From the NCBI GenBank assembly GCA_002104935.1, contig MCGT01000026.1:124001-188000 (forward strand): a stretch of DNA of 64,000 nt, in the 5' to 3' direction. A model generated the notes under the pieces. The model was not told the origin of the DNA and searched no databases. It saw nothing but the letters and a program-made list of their open reading frames with translations. The stretch is from Hesseltinella vesiculosa (Eukaryota; Mucoromycota; Mucoromycetes; Mucorales; Cunninghamellaceae). Positions 24,503-35,427 of this stretch are shown here, piece by piece. Position 1 is the stretch's first letter; each line of letters begins with the position of its first letter. A program made the position numbers and the translations under genes.

Positions 24503-24786
24503 AACTGTTGCTAGCGACTAAATTAAACCAATGCGTTCAAAAAGTATATCAAAAGTAGTGAAAGAGGCAAAAGCGCTTTGTTGGGTGTTATCAAGTGAGA
24601 TCAATGTACAACAATGGGGGGAATCAGGACAAGGAAAAAAAAAATAGATAAACAAGAGGTGAACGGGAAAAAAAAAGGAGCGTCCTTTTTCATTTTTCCA
24701 AAATTGAATCCCAGAGGTGAAAGAATTTTTTTTCTTGGTTGGTTCTGCGCGCACTCAGGCATGAACACAAGAATCTGTCTAGTATT

Positions 24787-26075
24787 TTATTTGAAGTTTG
24801 CATTCAACAGAAACATACGGCTACAGACTAACAAGCCGCTTGGCACGTTGGGCTCCAATTTTCGTACGGCAAGCCAATACCTGAGACTCGATCGAAGACT
24901 CTCGTCGTCCTTTTCCAATGAGCGCCTAACAAACAGAAAGGATGAGGAGTGTCGCTTTTGGATGGCATTTCGCTTACATGCCACGTTCTTCGTTTGCCTG
25001 TTGAAGTTCAGTAGATGTCATTTCATCGATGTCATGCGCCTCTAGCAACTATGATCAAAAAGAGGAGTTACATCCTGGGTGGCATGATGCAGAACCTATC
25101 AGTACCTGATCGTCTTCTGTCAAATAATGGAAATGACGGTCCAAGCGTGATCGAAGCATGCCCCGAGTTCCCAAGCCATTCAGTCCCATAAAACGGCAGT
25201 AACCGGCCAAGTGACGTCGATCGATCTTATCCAAGGTGAAATCGAGGCCGTAGTGCTGGGTGATCTTCTTGAATCGAGGGAGAGAAGTGAAATCGTCCAA
25301 GGAGATCCCTTTTACTACCTGCGAGGAGCGAATGATGGTGGCTGACATTTCCTGACGTTTCTTATCCAACTTGATGCGTTGTTTCTCCAACTGGCTGTCC
25401 TTGATGCAGGTGCTAGGAATCAAGCCAGGCATGAACACAACAAAAAATGGGATCTACACACACACATCACGATAAGAGCGGTAATACAGATGAGAGGCGC
25501 TCAAAGCAAGCTATAAGCCTGCTTACAGATTCAGGTAAAATAACCACAAGCACACCAAAAGGAATCAATTTGCGCATATCTTGCTTGGTATGATGCACCT
25601 ACGGTTCATCAGAATCGGTCAGCCATTTTATCGCATCTTCTTCCTTTTTATTTTTATTTTCATTTACCAACTGATATTCGTAGCGGTTGAGTTGATAGCC
25701 CTCTTGCACTTTGACGGCCAGGGCCTTGGCTGTCTTGTTGTTCTCCCAAAGGGTTTTGATCCCGTTCTTGTAAAACGCTAGCAGTTCCTTTGATTGCTGA
25801 ATCAGTTGACCAATGCGGGACTTGGGTACCACCGCTTCTGTTGCAGACGATTGGTAACGAGCAATGGGCATGGTTCTAGCATCATCGAGATGAGTGCCGG
25901 TCAAAAAAAAAAAAAACGGATGAAAGAAAAAAAAGGGTTTCTACCTGATCAAGCCAGATCGTGCCATGGATGGGCCAACTCGGGCATAGGACATGGCCAG
26001 AATACTAGAAGTTATGTAAGTAAAATGTGACATTACGTATCTCATGGCATATTACCTTGATCGTGGAGCAAACAT
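24787..26075 (-). CDS. Mitochondrial LETM1-domain protein
   Basis: Inner-membrane protein of the LETM1/Mdm38/LETMD1 superfamily (K+/H+ homeostasis or mitoribosome binding in relatives). 305 residues in seven exons (26075-26056, 26004-25945, 25875-25668, 25598-25527, 25453-25106, 25048-24978, 24925-24787). The first three exons give a basic, Ser-rich presequence (MFAPRSSILAMSYARVGPSM). KQDMRKLIPFGVLVVILPES continues into IPFFVVFMPGLIPSTC, the LETM1 transmembrane/proline signature split by an intron. The ribosome-binding-like domain follows (CRFMGLNGLGTRGMLRSRL, then LLEAHDIDEMTSTELQQANEERGM). It is shorter than Mdm38 and closer in size to LETMD1-like proteins. A long spacer to the next gene (26076-27251) has no supportable feature. 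Confidence 0.9.
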
Positions 26076-27251
26076 GTCTTGCAAGATTACCTTTGGTCAG
26101 TCGAGCGGGAAGAAAAAAAAAAAAAAAAAGGAGGGGTGCAGTGGCCCTGCCATTCATTTTCAACCACCGCGCCAACGTCCGCCTTCAGCCAAACAGCCTT
26201 CATAAGCCTTATTATTCGTTTTTTCACGGTGCGTAGCATTTTTTTTTTTAGACACGCGCTAAAATACAAATGTTTGACATTGAAGGCGTTTCCGATAAGC
26301 CGAGTCTGCCAATGACAATGGGTATGTGATAACATGACCCCTTTCGAGCTTGAAAAAAAAAAATAGACTAGGCTAAGCTAAGCAATGTTTTTTTTTGCCA
26401 TGATTGTGGCATGTATCGATTATTTGTATCATGTAGAAAATCAGGGGGGATCAGCATGCAGTCAGACTAGCCGGTTTGGCTGGTGGACCTTGTATGAAAT
26501 GAGGGCTGAGAAAGAAAAAAAAAAGAATTAAAAAAGAAAGGTGGGTAAAAAAAAAACATCTTCTAGGATTTCAAGAAAGATGCGCAGCTTCACCTCCAAT
26601 CTAAAATTGACAATGCTCATTGTGGACTTGAAAATGGAAGGGATCTCAAAATAAAAGGTACAAAAAGTATATTTGGAACAATATAAAAATAGGATGAACA
26701 GCACGCGGGAGCATGGCCCAGTTTTGGAACGTCTTAGCTGAGCTGGGCTGAGAGGTAAAATTATGAAGGAATCGTAGAACTCCAGGAAATCACTGATTTC
26801 AACTTTATTCACTCTATCAACTTTATTTGGTTCGTCGCCAGTCTTACAAAAATAAACGAAGTTTACTCGGTGCTTAGACTAATGATTTATCTCAAACATC
26901 AGACCCTGTCAGGTACGATTGAGTTACAATTCAACCCTTTGCGCTTGTTTACTCTAGGAAGAGCATTTGAAAACAAAGACGCATCCATCATCAGGGCATG
27001 ACATACGATAGCTGCAATCAAAAAAATAGAAACAGGAAACCAGGGAAAAGCCCCAAATGCTTTGTTTTTCTTCCTGTCCCACTTGAACCCGTGTTTGCAG
27101 CGTGCGTTTTTGGAAGGTGACACACAGACATGTCTTGATTATATATTTTGTTGTTGACAACCGAAAGGTTTCTGATGCGTTTTCTATTTAATCCATTCCT
27201 TTCTTTGCTCCTCTCCTTATTTTTCTTCCCTCGCTTTTCTACTTGCCACCA
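26076..27251. other. Intergenic region upstream of the LETM1 and chitin deacetylase genes
   Basis: About 1.18 kb between divergent starts. It contains A/T runs (about 26110-26129, 26239-26250) and only short low-complexity frames. No RNA gene or repeat recognised. Confidence 0.5.
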
Positions 27252-28611
27252 ATGCATACTCGCGTCCTTCTACTCGCCTCTGTGGCCATCACCGCTATTC
27301 AAGGCTTTGCCTTCAAGGAAACCTACCCTGTCGCTGGTTCTGTCCCTGCTCCCAAGCCTGAATGGCTTGCGTTGATCAAGAATGTGAACATCACCAATGC
27401 CCCTGTGTACAAGGTGGCCGCTAATGCTGGTAAGTCCCCTCCCCCTTTTTTTACCCCAGTAAAACGAAATTTACCCTCGGTCATTGATAGGTCCTCAAGC
27501 TCCCAAGGATGGCTCGGACCCTTACTGTGACTGGACCTTCACCGGCTGTGTGCGTGAAACGGACCTGTACCAATGCCCCAAGGGTCAATGGGCCCCCACC
27601 TAGTAAGGTTTCACCTTGTTTTATCGCCGACCGTCCCTGACCTCTTTTTCTTACTCCATTTAGCGATGATGGTCCCACCGACTTCAGCCCCAAGTTGTAT
27701 GATTATTTGGATCAGCACAAGCTCAAGATCACCTTGTTTATGGTCGGTGGCCAAGTCGTGAAATTCCCTGAATTGACCCAACGTGCCTACACCACTGGAC
27801 ATGAACTTGCCATGCACACCTGGTCTCACAGCTACATGACCTCTTTGACCAACGAACAGATCGTTGCCGAATTGAAATGGAACGAATTGGCCATCAAGGA
27901 AGTCACCGGTGTGTCTCCTCGCTTTTTCCGTCCTGTAAGCTACCTTCTCCGTCACCGCCTGACCGACAACTTTCCCGGTGATTGACTTTCTCGTTTTCCG
28001 ATAGCCCTATGGTGATATTGACGACCGTGTCCGCGATGTGGCCAAGGCTCTTGGCTTTGTTCGTAAGTCTTTCGTCCACTGCTTTGCCTCTCACTCACCT
28101 TTTCTCTCCTAAAGCTGTCATCTGGAACCACGATACTGATGACTGGCGCGCCAGTGAAGACAAGACTTTCCTGCCCTCTTGGATCGATGGCAACGTGACC
28201 CAATGGGCTGGTGAAGCTGCTACTGCTACCACCGGCGGTATCAGTTTGTCTCACGATCTTTACAACATCACCGTCGATGCCGCTCTCCGTTACCTGCCCT
28301 CCCTCGAAGTAAGTTGATTTCATAGCCGCCGACTTATTTTTGACCGCCGCTTTTCCTCGTTGAATTGATAGAAAGCCTACACCATCACCTCCGTCGGCAA
28401 GTGTACCAACCAACAAGTCTACAAGGAAATTCCTAACAACAGCACTGCCACCACCAACTCTACCGCCTCCGCATCCGCCTCTGCTGCTGGCAAGGCCTCT
28501 GCTTCCGCTGCTAACGCTCAATCTGACAAGTCTTCCAGCGCTGCTTCCCGTGCCACTATCGGTTCTGCCCTGTTGGTCGTTGCTGCTGCCTCCCTCTCTG
28601 TATTGTTGTAA
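27252..28611 (+). CDS. Chitin deacetylase, GPI-anchored
   Basis: Family 4 carbohydrate esterase that removes acetyl groups from chitin to make chitosan, a major wall polymer of Mucorales. 350 residues in six exons (27252-27429, 27491-27602, 27664-27934, 28005-28062, 28115-28308, 28372-28611). Signal peptide at residues 1 to about 18. The NodB domain shows all five motifs: TYDDGPTDFS (Asp pair, split by intron 2), HTWSHSYMTSL (metal His), RFFRPPYGDID (split by intron 3), WNHDTDDWR and GGISLSHDLY (catalytic His). A Ser/Thr/Ala-rich stalk and a hydrophobic C-terminus (SALLVVAAASLSVLL) indicate a GPI anchor. All introns are short GT-AG. Together with the Kre9-like and thaumatin-like proteins it adds to the window's wall/secretory content. 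Confidence 0.95.
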
Positions 28612-28725
28612 ACCATGTATTTTTTTTCTTCATCTCCCTCTTAATAAACCTATTTGCTCAATCCCTCTTAAGTATGTACTGGTTTTTTTTTAATAAAAAT
28701 GTAGTAAGTGTAGAATGATATCGAT

Positions 28726-29260
28726 TTAAGGAGGAGGAACGTAGTCTACCAAAAAGAAAAGTCCAGTTAGCCAAACGTCTGTTCTCTCTCTCCCTCTCTC
28801 CCACTTTCTCTTCAGTTCTCCTTTGTCTTACCAGGGAAGCAGTCCTTCATAGACATGCCATGCTTGTTTTCGGCATGCTCGGTCAAACTAAATGCCAAGA
28901 AAGAAAGGGTCAGGAACAGCGTGTTCATATGAACAAGAAAAAAAATTTTTTTTCGACAGGTAGCCTTACGCCTTTTCACGACTGGTACACAAAAAGGTTT
29001 GGAAGCATTTTTTACAAATGATATTCTTAGCGGCAGCGTTCTAAAGGAATGAAAGCAAGAATTAATGTCAATGCCTTGTTGCAAGACAAAAGCCATGAGA
29101 GAAACACTTACGACTTTGAGCTGAGAGTTGCCACCTTTGCCAGCAGCCTTTTGAGCATTGCGCTCACGCTTCATTTGAGCTTTTTGGCCCTGAATTATAT
29201 AACATATAGTAAGCGATCTATTCTCTCTCTTCACTAATAGTGTCTACTTACGTTACCCAT
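28726..29260 (-). CDS. Small zinc-binding SERF/At2g23090-like protein
   Basis: 77 residues in five exons (29260-29252, 29189-29112, 29040-28970, 28887-28832, 28745-28726). The first exon is 9 nt (MGN). The N-terminus GQKAQMKRERNAQKAAGK is the 4F5/SERF-like basic segment. The rest, IICKKCFQTFLCTSREKALTEHAENKHG, has a C-x2-C...H-x4-H zinc site, as in the small eukaryotic ZNF706/At2g23090 family (zf-met2). It ends SMKDCFPGDYVPPP. Function in the family is poorly known (RNA- or protein-aggregation related for SERF). Each junction keeps frame and all donors are GT, so the model is strong despite its size. Confidence 0.85.
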
Positions 29261-30717
29261 CGCTGATGCAAAAAAAAAAAGAGAGGAAAGTCGAATAGAG
29301 AAAAATAAAAGGAGCTGGCAAAAAAAAAAAAGGCAACCAAAAGCTCAGCGGTGGCTGAAAAAAAACCAGCTGCCCATTGGCTCCAGTGCTGGACACTTCT
29401 TGACAATCATGCCAGCTGCTCTTGTCAACATATAAATGAAACAACAAAGCCGATCTACATCAATTTCTTTATGTACTAGATTATAGGTGTCTTGTAGGCA
29501 TCGAAATAAAAAATGGGGAGGAGGACGGAGGACAGCGGCAGGAAACGGGGTCAGCAAAAGGAGAGCAAGATTAATCTTAACCGGATTTCGTCGATCATTT
29601 GCCGTAAATAGAGTGAATGCTTTCAACAAGCAAACAAGTCTAGCGTAAGCGAAGCTCTTTCTTGTGCAATCAAGTCAATCAGAGTTCTCGAGAGAAATAA
29701 AAAGTGCCGCCATATTAATAAATTGACACTTGGAGCTTTCGTCAAGCCAAGCTAGGGAGACCGGCATTGAAACACGATCCCCTTGATATTTGCGCAGTTT
29801 GTGAAGGGCCATTTGGAATTTGGACTCTATACTTTTGAATTACTTATATTATCGATGGGTGTACTGGTATCCGCTGATGGTAAATGCCCAGTGTGACCAG
29901 CCAGGAATTGAAGGGACATGACGGAGAATGAATATAGCCTTGCAAGTGATTCTTCATTTTGAAAAAAAACGCAAATGCTGCACAGCACTTTTGAGTGATA
30001 CGACCAACATTAAACTTTTCATAGAAAATACATGAATGGCGGCGTTCTGAAAAAATTGGTCGATGGGCGATGGTCACCCTGCCAACTTTTGATCACTTTC
30101 GGTTGTGACACTTCCGATTCCCCAGTGTTTGTATTTCTGACTGTTAAACGTAAATATGGCACCTTTATTCGTGGTAAAAAAAAAGAATGAGTATTTTGGG
30201 ACAAAGTGAAAAGATGTTGAACAAGCAACCTACCGAATCCGTTCAGTGCTTAACTTTGACAATAAAAAAAAAGGTGGTAGAATCACGTAGGAAAAGAAGT
30301 AAAAGAGAAAGGAGGAGGGATGGCGGCGATCCAAAAAAAAAGAGGCTTGCTTTCATGACAAAAAAAAGAGTGAGGGACAACCAAGGTGCAAGGCTCGTGA
30401 TGATGAACTCAACAAATGACAACTACAGTCAATATCATTTAACTTAAGTTATAACTTGTATTTTTGCTGACACTGAGACGTTGCACAGGGCTTAAACATG
30501 GTTGCGCTCAGCCGATAGTGAAAAAAACTTGTAGCTTTAAGCTTTCTGTGATGGATAATTAAATCTCCGAATTCCTAATTTATATTTTTTTTTTGAGTCG
30601 TGGCTTTCTCCCTTTTTTCATTTCTTGTGGTTTTTATGGTAAAACAAATAAAACAGAGCTCGGGGCCATGTTATCCGTATCAAAAAAGAGCGTTGCAAAT
30701 ATCCGCAGGCAGAATTG
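29261..30717. other. Gene-poor start of the transposon-rich island
   Basis: About 1.46 kb with frequent short A runs and no supportable gene. Short frames on both strands lack motifs. Confidence 0.45.
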
Positions 30718-31762
30718 GCTGCGGTGACAATTTTAACATCGGTGTTTAAAACCCCCAAAAAAAGATGTCAGATCTATGAGCTAACTACCCGCGCGCAGAA
30801 AAAAAACATGGCGACGGTATACAAAGGTACAGAAGGTTTCGAAAAAAAAATTGAAGGCGCAAAATATACTGTACTCTCCCAGAAAAAATCTGAATGGAAA
30901 AATGATATACAAAAAAAAAATCTGTTCTAGTTCACTTGGATTATGCTTGGGAATGTTGTTTTGAGGACAGAGTGCGCTCATCTCGAAAAAAAAAAATTAG
31001 TCTCCAGGACACGCGTGAAATCCGTCAAAGTCTGAAAAAGCAATTGCGGGGACGGAAACCAAGTCATCGTTCCTTCGTTCCCGGGTTCGAAAAAAAATCC
31101 CATATTTAGACATGGCAAGAAAAGTGTAATGTTTAAGCAAATACTTGCCTTCAAAGGGAATGAAAATAATTGTGAGCGATATATTTTTCTTTATACGGGT
31201 GATGGATTTTTTGAAAATATACTTTCCTAAAAAGTATAATTGCTACTTTTTTAGAAAGTATATTTTCAAAAAATCCATCACCCGTATAAAGAAAAATATA
31301 TCGCTCACAATTATTTTCATTCCCTTTGAAGGCAAGTATTTGCTTAAACATTACACTTTTCTTGCCATGTCTAAATATGGGATTTTTTTCGAACCCGGGA
31401 TGACTTGGATTCGTCCCCGCAATTGCTTTTTCAGACTTTGACGGATTTCACGCGTGTCCTGGAGACCAATTTTTTTTTTCGAGATGAGCGCACTCTGTCC
31501 TCAATACAACATTCACAAGCTTAATCCAAGTGAACTAGAGCAGTTTTTTTTTTGTGCATCGTTTTTCCTTTCAGATTTTTTCTAGAAGAGTATTTACACC
31601 TTTCAAAATCTTCTGTACCTTTTAGTATACCATCGCCATGTTTTTTATTTTCTGCGCGCAGGTACAGTGGTTGACTACATGGTTCATACGATCTGACATC
31701 AATTTTGGTTTTTAAACACCGATGTGAAAATTGTTACCGTCAGCCCTATGGACATACTGGTA
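30718..31762. repeat. Fold-back palindrome (about 0.5-kb arms, 7-nt centre)
   Basis: Left arm about 30718-31236 and right arm about 31244-31762 are inverted copies centred on TAATTGC at 31237-31243. The inner 100 bp of each arm is near identical; the outer parts differ by substitutions and small indels (an 11-nt insertion near 31073 on the left). In DNA or RNA this would fold into a very long hairpin. It directly abuts the pogo-like transposase remnant, so I interpret it as a rearranged end of that element. Confidence 0.9.
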
Positions 31763-32667
31763 ACTGGGTTTACGGAAACCAAAAAGCCTGGATTACTAGT
31801 GATGTGTTTCGGCACTGCATTGTGGAAATATGTTCAAAAATTGACAAAAGACACCGTGGTCAAAAATGCTTCCTCGTCTTGGACAATGCTCCAACTCATA
31901 AAATCGATGATGAGCTGAAAAAGTGCCTTGGAAATGTAGAAATAATATTTTTACCTCTTACAGTAACACGGCCAGTCAGTACTAGCATGCCCTTCGCGCT
32001 GCAGAAAGCCCTCTCAGCAAGAATATGAAAGGGAGTGACCTATAAAAAATCAATGCGAAGACAGCAATTTTCATTGCAATAATGGCGTGGAACGATGACA
32101 CGTCCGCGGCCATTAAGGACTGCTTCGTAAAAACGGGAATTTTTGAAGCCTCCTCCGACGGTGCTAAGATCACTAGAAGGCGAAGAAATGGCCAGCACTG
32201 AAAACATGACTCAGTCAACGGACGCCACTATCGCAAGACTCAGAAGTGCCGGTCTCCCGAAAGGTATCATGGACGATATTGCCTCTACCATTGAAATTGA
32301 CCATGACAGCTTAGCCTTCCCAGTGCACTGGGATACTGGCAAAGATGTTACACTTAACGATTTGATGTTCTTATTCAACTTGGAGAACGATAATGCTGAT
32401 GGTACCAGACATGGTTTTGACATGAACACAGAAAATAAGCAATTGGAAGAAGTCGCTGGCACGGACGATGAGGCATCAATCAAGGACCTTCATCACTTTG
32501 CCATGCTTGTCAACAACACTATGAATGCAATTCCATTCAACACTGAAACTGAAATGGAACTGTCTATTATATTGGGCAAAGTTGCCTCAGAACTTGAGTC
32601 AAGCATCAGAAGCAGATCGAAGCAAAAAAAAGTTTCAGATTTTTTCCACTCTTCCGAGCCAAAATAA
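31705..32667 (+). pseudogene. Decayed pogo/Tigger-like DDE transposase
   Basis: Remains of a Tc1-mariner superfamily (pogo/Tigger) transposase. The first frame (to 32028) gives GNQKAWITSDVFRHCIVE and FLVLDNAPTHK, the second catalytic Asp motif, then FLPLTVTRPVST, a degraded form of the family FLPPNTTS..QPLD string. A second frame from about 32082 gives MAWNDDTSAAIKDCFVKTGI, the typical post-catalytic AWxxVTxxTIxxCFxKxGI motif. A third, 32143-32667, encodes the C-terminal tail ending KQKKVSDFFHSS. The helix-turn-helix DNA-binding part and the first catalytic Asp region are missing, replaced by the fold-back repeat. At least two frame changes and stops make it non-functional. Confidence 0.8.
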
Positions 32668-32855
32668 AAACGGCACTGCGTTCACTCTTTTTGGTCATGA
32701 ATGTTACACGGAAATACCATACAAAGCATTAAGCCAAAACTAATAACTTTTATTTTTTCGAAAATCACAAATCCATTTTTATAAATGATATTGACTGTAG
32801 CAAAAAAAAGAAAAATCAGCCATTTTCCCAGGGAGATAGACCCCAGGCCACTAGA

Positions 32856-32982
32856 GTTGCTTACTTTTTTTTTTTCTCGAAAAAAAAAAGTTCCTCCGAT
32901 CAGTTTCACGTTTGGCATGGTTATAGTAGGTGATGAGGACTGATAATGGTTAAAATTTAAGCCATGATGGATCACTGGATGG
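32856..32982 (+). repeat. Dispersed short repeat, copy A
   Basis: Begins TTGCTTAC + T run + CTCG + A run + GTTCC, then TTTGGCATGG, TAGTAGGTGATG and GATGGATCACT. It matches copies at 33551-33640 and 33651-33758 with about 15-25 percent difference by eye. Confidence 0.75.
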
Positions 32983-33550
32983 TGATCTAGAGAGTAGGAC
33001 AACTAGGTGGAATGGCTTCCCTGGGAATCGAACGCATGTATGCGGGTTTTAATTGATTTATTTTTTCAAGCTGGCATCACTGGGAATCGAACGCAGGCAG
33101 TAGGCATGTTTTTATGCACGCGTGGCTCACCAGAAAATTACAGTAGAGGTCTGATACCTTGACCATGAACAGTGCATATCAAATACAAGTGCCATGCAAA
33201 ATCCGGTGACGATCGGTGCAGAATTTATTTTTGGCGCACATTTAGGGCTCCCTATGTTTTCGTTCAAAATGGCCAGGGGAACCTCAGGGATTTTGAAAAA
33301 TCAAAAAACCATGATAGATCGGCTTTGAACTGATGGATCCAGTTCATTTTTTGTGTGGATATCGACAATAACATGACCTAATGATACTGCAAAAATCACA
33401 TCGATTAAGCAAGGTTGCCCAGCCAAATTTTGAAGAATCATGGATTCCAATCTCCGCTCCCCCAGCTAAAAAACCGTCAAAAACGACACAAACCTGAAAA
33501 AAAGCACTCAACAGCCAAAAATCGAGGTGATGAAGTCAAGCCAAATCGAT
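32983..33550. other. Unrecognised sequence between repeat copies
   Basis: Contains two nearby copies of TGGGAATCGAACGCA (about 33019 and 33081), reminiscent of a reversed tRNA T-arm, but no clover-leaf. No gene seen. Confidence 0.4.
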
Positions 33551-33640
33551 CTCCTCCGATCGCCTTCAAATTTGGCATGGTGATAGTAGGTGATAAGTGA
33601 TGACCGTGGTAAAAATATTAGCCTTGATGGATCACTCATT
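33551..33640 (+). repeat. Dispersed short repeat, copy B
   Basis: Shares CTCCGATC, AAATTTGGCATGGTGATAG, TAGGTGATAAGTGATGA and TTGATGGATCACT with copies A and C. It lacks the T-run/A-run head seen in the other two. Confidence 0.75.
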
Positions 33641-33650
33641 GACGAGCGAG

Positions 33651-33758
33651 AGCTGCTTACTTTTTTTTTTTTTCTCGAAAAAAAAGTTCCCTGGATCAGC
33701 TTCACATTTGGCATGGTGGTAGTAGGTCATAAGTGATGATGATGGCTAAAATTTTATA
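33651..33758 (+). repeat. Dispersed short repeat, copy C
   Basis: Has the GCTTAC + T run + CTCG + A run + GTTCC head followed by GGATCAGCTTCACATTTGG and GTAGTAGGTCATAAGTGATG. It ends about 38 bp from the stop of the membrane-protein gene on the other strand. Confidence 0.75.
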
Positions 33759-33795
33759 TTTTTCCATAACTTAAAAAACAACTTCTTTTTGATGG

Positions 33796-35427
33796 CTAAT
33801 CGTAAGAGTGGGAGAAGTCGTATGAATTATTATTGGTGACAACTACCACACCGGCGTGCTTGCCGTTGCGTACCAATGTGTACGAGTCCGACCTGCTTCC
33901 GACGATATTCTCCACGCTGCTGCGTGTGTATGCGGCGGGCACGAAGCAGTTACTGACGAACAGTGCGTACGTGCCTATGCAAGCCACAATGATGATCACC
34001 ACGATGCATATAGCCGTGGTGCTCGCGACAGCGACATTAGCGAGCCTGCCGTACCAGATCGTGTATCCAGAAGGCGCCATCATGCTGACGATATATGTGA
34101 CTGCAGCAGCATCTGGAACTGTGAAGTTGTTCATGTAAGTCACCAGAGCCTGCTTTGTTTTCGGAGCACTATCGATAACGTACATCCCTGCCATAATGTC
34201 GACTACAGTGTTCTCGGTGATGGGCGATGAATTGTTGAAATTAGAGCCAAAGAAGCCTGGAAGTACGCTTCCCTTCGCAATGTAGCCCTGGTCGATGTCA
34301 AAGGCTGTGGATGTGTTGACGACAAAGACCTTGCTATACCACGTGTCCTGCCACAACTCCAAATCAAGGTCGTAAATTGCATGGCACAAAGTGCCGTTGT
34401 AACCCAGAGGATCGAGGTAGGAGTGTGATGCGATGGTGGACACACCCGACGGCTGCAATACACTCGATGCATTGACTGCAGACAGCAATGCCCTGCATGC
34501 AGGTGTGAAGTCTGCCAGAGGGTACGAGTATACGTTGGTGTCTGCAAAGCTGTATACCTGGCGTAGAAAGACAGTCGAGATGATGACTGCGGTGTCTGAC
34601 CCGATAAGGCCAACGACATCCCGCCGGTTGAATCCTTCTCCAGACACATGGAAAACATCGTCGGCTTTATCAATGCCGGTGTAGCCGCCCATCATGCCGC
34701 CGTAGGGCATCATCATATTATCGAGTCCGCTCGACCATGCATTCGCTGCTAGTCCACTGATGTTGTATGGCAACGGTACGGGGAACATGCCAGTCGCGGT
34801 GTAATCGCTGACGTTGTGCAGGATGGGGCATTCGATCGCCAGCGTCGTTACGTTACAGTTGTATGATTTCGCCGGGAACACATTAACGCTGACAATCTCA
34901 CTCGGGAAGCCAGTGCCTACTACCACTTTACCGGGAACGATAACGGTGTAGTTCTGACCTGCAACTGGTTTTACTTCCGTCACTGTAAATGTATGTGCTG
35001 CCGTGTTTGTACCATTGACACCATTGCACAGGGGATCGGAACTGCACACCAGTTGCGCAGCATCCTTGTAGTAGTCTGTCGACAACACGGAAAAGTTGCT
35101 GAAGGTGTTCAGTGCTGGTGTGTAGTAGCTTGTTGTGTAGTTCAGCGGTGTCTGGCTGATCACCGTGGGTTTGATCTCAAAAACCACGTTGGCAATCACC
35201 TGCACCACATGCGGTAGCGCCAGACCAACCAACACTATCACCAAGCCAATTAAGCGTTCGCTTCCGCCTTTTCGCAAAGCAGATAACACTCCTTCTTCTT
35301 TTGTCGCAATAAACATGAGGCTTGATCTCCACCACGAGGCTAGAATGAGGAGCACGCTTGCCAGGCAGACCATGGCGATCTGTGTGACCACGACAGCGAA
35401 CGCGAGTCCTGTCTGACTTAGATACAT
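33796..35427 (-). CDS. Intronless multi-spanning/extracellular protein of unknown function
   Basis: 543 residues in one exon. I do not recognise the family. Visible features: two N-terminal membrane segments (about residues 8-34, LAFAVVVTQIAMVCLASVLL; and about 58-82, LIGLVIVLVGLALPHVVQVI), then a roughly 390-residue region with more than ten N-glycosylation sequons (NYTT, NFSV, NGTN, NVTT, NISG, NASS, NGTL, NTST, NNSS) and scattered Cys, then a third membrane span (about 478-504, AICIVVIIIVACIGTYALF) and a polar tail of about 38 residues. Topology suggests a glycosylated extracellular domain held by flanking spans, as in orphan Mucoromycete surface proteins. The lack of introns and a codon composition more even in GC than the surrounding DNA contrast with the mobile-element debris on both sides. 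Coding is convincing; function unknown. Confidence 0.85.
   Translation of the reverse strand: MYLSQTGLAFAVVVTQIAMVCLASVLLILASWWRSSLMFIATKEEGVLSALRKGGSERLIGLVIVLVGLALPHVVQVIANVVFEIKPTVISQTPLNYTTSYYTPALNTFSNFSVLSTDYYKDAAQLVCSSDPLCNGVNGTNTAAHTFTVTEVKPVAGQNYTVIVPGKVVVGTGFPSEIVSVNVFPAKSYNCNVTTLAIECPILHNVSDYTATGMFPVPLPYNISGLAANAWSSGLDNMMMPYGGMMGGYTGIDKADDVFHVSGEGFNRRDVVGLIGSDTAVIISTVFLRQVYSFADTNVYSYPLADFTPACRALLSAVNASSVLQPSGVSTIASHSYLDPLGYNGTLCHAIYDLDLELWQDTWYSKVFVVNTSTAFDIDQGYIAKGSVLPGFFGSNFNNSSPITENTVVDIMAGMYVIDSAPKTKQALVTYMNNFTVPDAAAVTYIVSMMAPSGYTIWYGRLANVAVASTTAICIVVIIIVACIGTYALFVSNCFVPAAYTRSSVENIVGSRSDSYTLVRNGKHAGVVVVTNNNSYDFSHSYD

Noticed and set aside
26528..27257. Several overlapping minus-strand frames upstream of chitin deacetylase
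   Set aside because: Low-complexity Phe/Lys-rich or inconsistent frames typical of A/T-rich spacer DNA.
33796..34230. Plus-strand frames opposite the orphan membrane protein
   Set aside because: Antisense shadows of a long, sequon-rich minus-strand coding region.
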